Shown: piece after piece, positions 62,028 to 64,000 of the stretch
How positions within the stretch are numbered: the first letter of the stretch is position 1
Layout: each line of letters opens with the position of its first letter
NCBI GenBank assembly: GCA_963675625.1
Contig: OY776497.1
Coordinates: 1,736,001 to 1,800,000, forward strand
Direction: 5' to 3'
DNA length: 64,000 nt
DNA from: F22 sp963675625
GTDB lineage: Bacteria; Bacteroidota; Bacteroidia; Bacteroidales; Bacteroidaceae
Translations under genes and position numbers: made by a program
Notes under the pieces: model-generated
The model's database searches: none
What the model saw: the letters and a program-made list of their open reading frames with translations, nothing else
What the model was told of the DNA's origin: nothing

Positions 62028-64000
62028 ATGAGAAAGAATTTTAACGACATAGATATTTATGCTGCCTTACAGCCAGTTGATGGCAAAGAATGGCAGAAGG
62101 CTAATGGTATCAAAGCCGACTGGACTACTCCAGAGCATATCCAAGTAAAGCCTGTTTATACACAAGAAGACCTTGAAGGTATGGAGCATCTTGATTATGC
62201 TGCAGGTCTTCCTCCTTTCCTTCGTGGACCATACTCAATGATGTATGCTTTTCGTCCATGGACTATTCGTCAATATGCAGGTTTTTCTACAGCTGAAGAA
62301 TCAAATGCATTCTACCGTCGTAACCTTGCCGCAGGTCAGAAAGGACTTTCTGTAGCCTTTGACTTGGCTACACACCGTGGATACGACCCAGACCATGATC
62401 GCGTAGTAGGTGATGTGGGTAAAGCAGGTGTATCTATCTGTTCTTTGGAAAATATGAAGGTACTTTTCGATGGAATCCCATTGAATAAGATGTCTGTATC
62501 AATGACCATGAATGGTGCCGTTCTTCCTATTATGGCTTTCTATATCAATGCAGGTCTAGAACAAGGTGCTAAGTTGGAAGAAATGGCTGGTACTATCCAG
62601 AATGATATCCTTAAGGAGTTCATGGTGCGTAACACATATATCTATCCACCTGCATTCTCTATGCAGATTATTTCAGATATCTTTGAGTACACATCTCAAA
62701 AGATGCCTAAGTTCAACTCTATTTCTATCTCTGGTTACCACATGCAAGAAGCTGGTGCAACAGCAGATATCGAGTTGGCTTATACACTAGCCGATGGTCT
62801 TGAATACCTTCGTGCAGGTATTGCAGCAGGTATTGACATTGATGCTTTTGCTCCACGTCTATCATTCTTCTGGGCGATTGGTACAAACCACTTCATGGAA
62901 ATTGCTAAGATGCGTGCAGCTCGTATGCTATGGGCTAAGATCGTGAAGCAATTCAATCCAAAGAATACTAAGTCTATGGCGCTACGTACGCACTCTCAGA
63001 CTTCAGGTTGGTCTTTGACAGAGCAAGATCCATTCAACAATGTGGGTCGTACTTGTGTTGAAGCAATGGCGGCCGCACTTGGTCATACCCAATCATTGCA
63101 CACAAATGCCTTGGATGAAGCGATTGCACTTCCAACTGATTTCTCTGCACGTATTGCTCGTAATACTCAGATCTATATTCAACAAGAAACTCAAATCTGT
63201 AAGGGAATCGACCCATGGGCTGGTTCTTACTACGTAGAGTCTTTGACAGACGAACTTGCTCACAAGGCATGGGAACGTCTTCAAGAAGTTGAAAAACTTG
63301 GTGGTATGGCAAAGGCAATTGAAACTGGTGTGCCTAAGATGCGTATTGAAGAAGCAGCTGCTCGTACTCAAGCTCGTATTGACTCTGGTGCTCAAACAAT
63401 TGTGGGTGTTAACAAGTATCGTCTTGAAAAAGAAGATCCAATCGATATCCTTGATATTGATAACACTGCTGTACGTAACGAGCAAATCAAGTCTCTTGAA
63501 GTCTTGAAAGAAAAACGTGATGAAGCGAAGGTGCAAGAAGCACTTGCTGCTATTACTAAATGCGTAGAAACTAAGGAAGGCAACTTGCTTGATTTGGCTG
63601 TTAAGGCAGCTGGGCTACGTGCTACACTTGGAGAAATTTCTGACGCTTGCGAAACTATCGTAGGTCGTTACAAAGCAGTAATTAGAACAATTGAAGGCGT
63701 GTATTCATCAGAAAGTAAAGGCGATGCTGATTTCGTTCGTGCATGTGAGTTGACAGCAGAATATGCTAAGAAGGTAGGTCGTCAACCTCGTGTGATGATC
63801 GCTAAGATGGGTCAGGATGGTCACGACCGTGGTGCTAAGGTTGTAGCTACAGGTTATGCAGACTGCGGATTCGATGTGGATATGGGACCATTGTTCCAGA
63901 CTCCAGCAGAAGCTGCTCGTCAAGCTGTAGAAAATGACGTAGACGTTGTTGGTGTATCTTCATTGGCAGCAGGTCACAAGACATTGATTCCTCAAATTAT
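62028..64000 (+). CDS. mutB: Methylmalonyl-CoA mutase, large subunit (truncated by window end)
   Basis: Catalytic subunit: interconverts succinyl-CoA and methylmalonyl-CoA. The first 657 codons are present (MRKNFNDIDIYAALQPVDGK). Barrel motifs (FSTAEESNAFYRRNLAAGQ, SLAFDLATHRGYD-type region, NNVGRTCVEAMAAALG) precede the cobalamin-binding domain, with the cobalt-ligand His in QDGHDRGAKVVATG. About 60 residues of the C-terminus lie past the window. The reaction is part of propionate formation, and an epimerase gene is not in the window. Confidence 0.97.
   Translation, partial: MRKNFNDIDIYAALQPVDGKEWQKANGIKADWTTPEHIQVKPVYTQEDLEGMEHLDYAAGLPPFLRGPYSMMYAFRPWTIRQYAGFSTAEESNAFYRRNLAAGQKGLSVAFDLATHRGYDPDHDRVVGDVGKAGVSICSLENMKVLFDGIPLNKMSVSMTMNGAVLPIMAFYINAGLEQGAKLEEMAGTIQNDILKEFMVRNTYIYPPAFSMQIISDIFEYTSQKMPKFNSISISGYHMQEAGATADIELAYTLADGLEYLRAGIAAGIDIDAFAPRLSFFWAIGTNHFMEIAKMRAARMLWAKIVKQFNPKNTKSMALRTHSQTSGWSLTEQDPFNNVGRTCVEAMAAALGHTQSLHTNALDEAIALPTDFSARIARNTQIYIQQETQICKGIDPWAGSYYVESLTDELAHKAWERLQEVEKLGGMAKAIETGVPKMRIEEAAARTQARIDSGAQTIVGVNKYRLEKEDPIDILDIDNTAVRNEQIKSLEVLKEKRDEAKVQEALAAITKCVETKEGNLLDLAVKAAGLRATLGEISDACETIVGRYKAVIRTIEGVYSSESKGDADFVRACELTAEYAKKVGRQPRVMIAKMGQDGHDRGAKVVATGYADCGFDVDMGPLFQTPAEAARQAVENDVDVVGVSSLAAGHKTLIPQI

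Overview
The window is AT-rich DNA from a member of the order Bacteroidales (phylum Bacteroidota). Almost every transcription unit starts with the Bacteroidetes-type -7 element TAnnTTTG, often with TTTG about 19 bases upstream, and Shine-Dalgarno sequences are nearly absent. The gene content agrees: a SecD-SecF fusion, a SusC-like TonB-dependent receptor, N-succinylornithine carbamoyltransferase in place of ordinary OTCase, long-form IspG, ATP-dependent PEP carboxykinase and B12-dependent methylmalonyl-CoA mutase. I cannot fix the genus.

Layout. 1-9.5 kb: proS (partial), a zinc-ribbon NUDIX hydrolase, a 1000-residue periplasmic TPR protein next to a plug-less outer-membrane barrel, and topA. 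9.5-19.5 kb: argS and an HU gene on the minus strand, then two rhomboid proteases plus an endonuclease/exonuclease/phosphatase-family membrane protein, secDF, and an orphan glycosyltransferase. 19.5-26 kb: pckA, upp, comF, and the two-gene 2-oxoacid:ferredoxin oxidoreductase. 26-31 kb: tRNA-Arg(CCT), proB, proA, argF', an unknown gene, and a PduO-type cobalamin adenosyltransferase. 31-41 kb: a DUF2795 protein, purE, ispG, then on the minus strand gcvH, rpoN, ppx and ppk, a 970-bp gap holding a candidate structured RNA, and fba. 41-46.5 kb: a HicB-like orphan and a two-gene outer-membrane system (duplicated surface lipoprotein plus TonB-dependent receptor). 46.5-64 kb: an alpha-2-macroglobulin-like protein, a DUF1573 protein, meaB, a coiled-coil protein, a lone receiver domain, a Pit phosphate transporter with a PhoU-like tail, menA, a cytidylate-kinase-like gene, and mutA-mutB (mutB runs off the end).

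Several genes fit the succinate-propionate fermentation of anaerobic Bacteroidales: pckA fixes or releases CO2 at PEP/oxaloacetate, the ferredoxin oxidoreductase links 2-oxoacids to acyl-CoA, fba serves glycolysis, mutAB converts succinyl-CoA to methylmalonyl-CoA, the PduO-type enzyme makes its adenosylcobalamin, MeaB protects the mutase and menA makes menaquinone for fumarate respiration. ppk-ppx and the Pit transporter form a phosphate/polyphosphate theme.

The window is mostly core genome. I saw no transposase, integrase, phage gene or CRISPR array. The most notable items are the candidate ~383-nt structured RNA at 38840-39222 with a consensus promoter and its own terminator, the duplicated surface lipoprotein/TonB receptor pair that lacks a SusD, the macroglobulin with a lost thioester motif, and a leaderless rpoN promoter.
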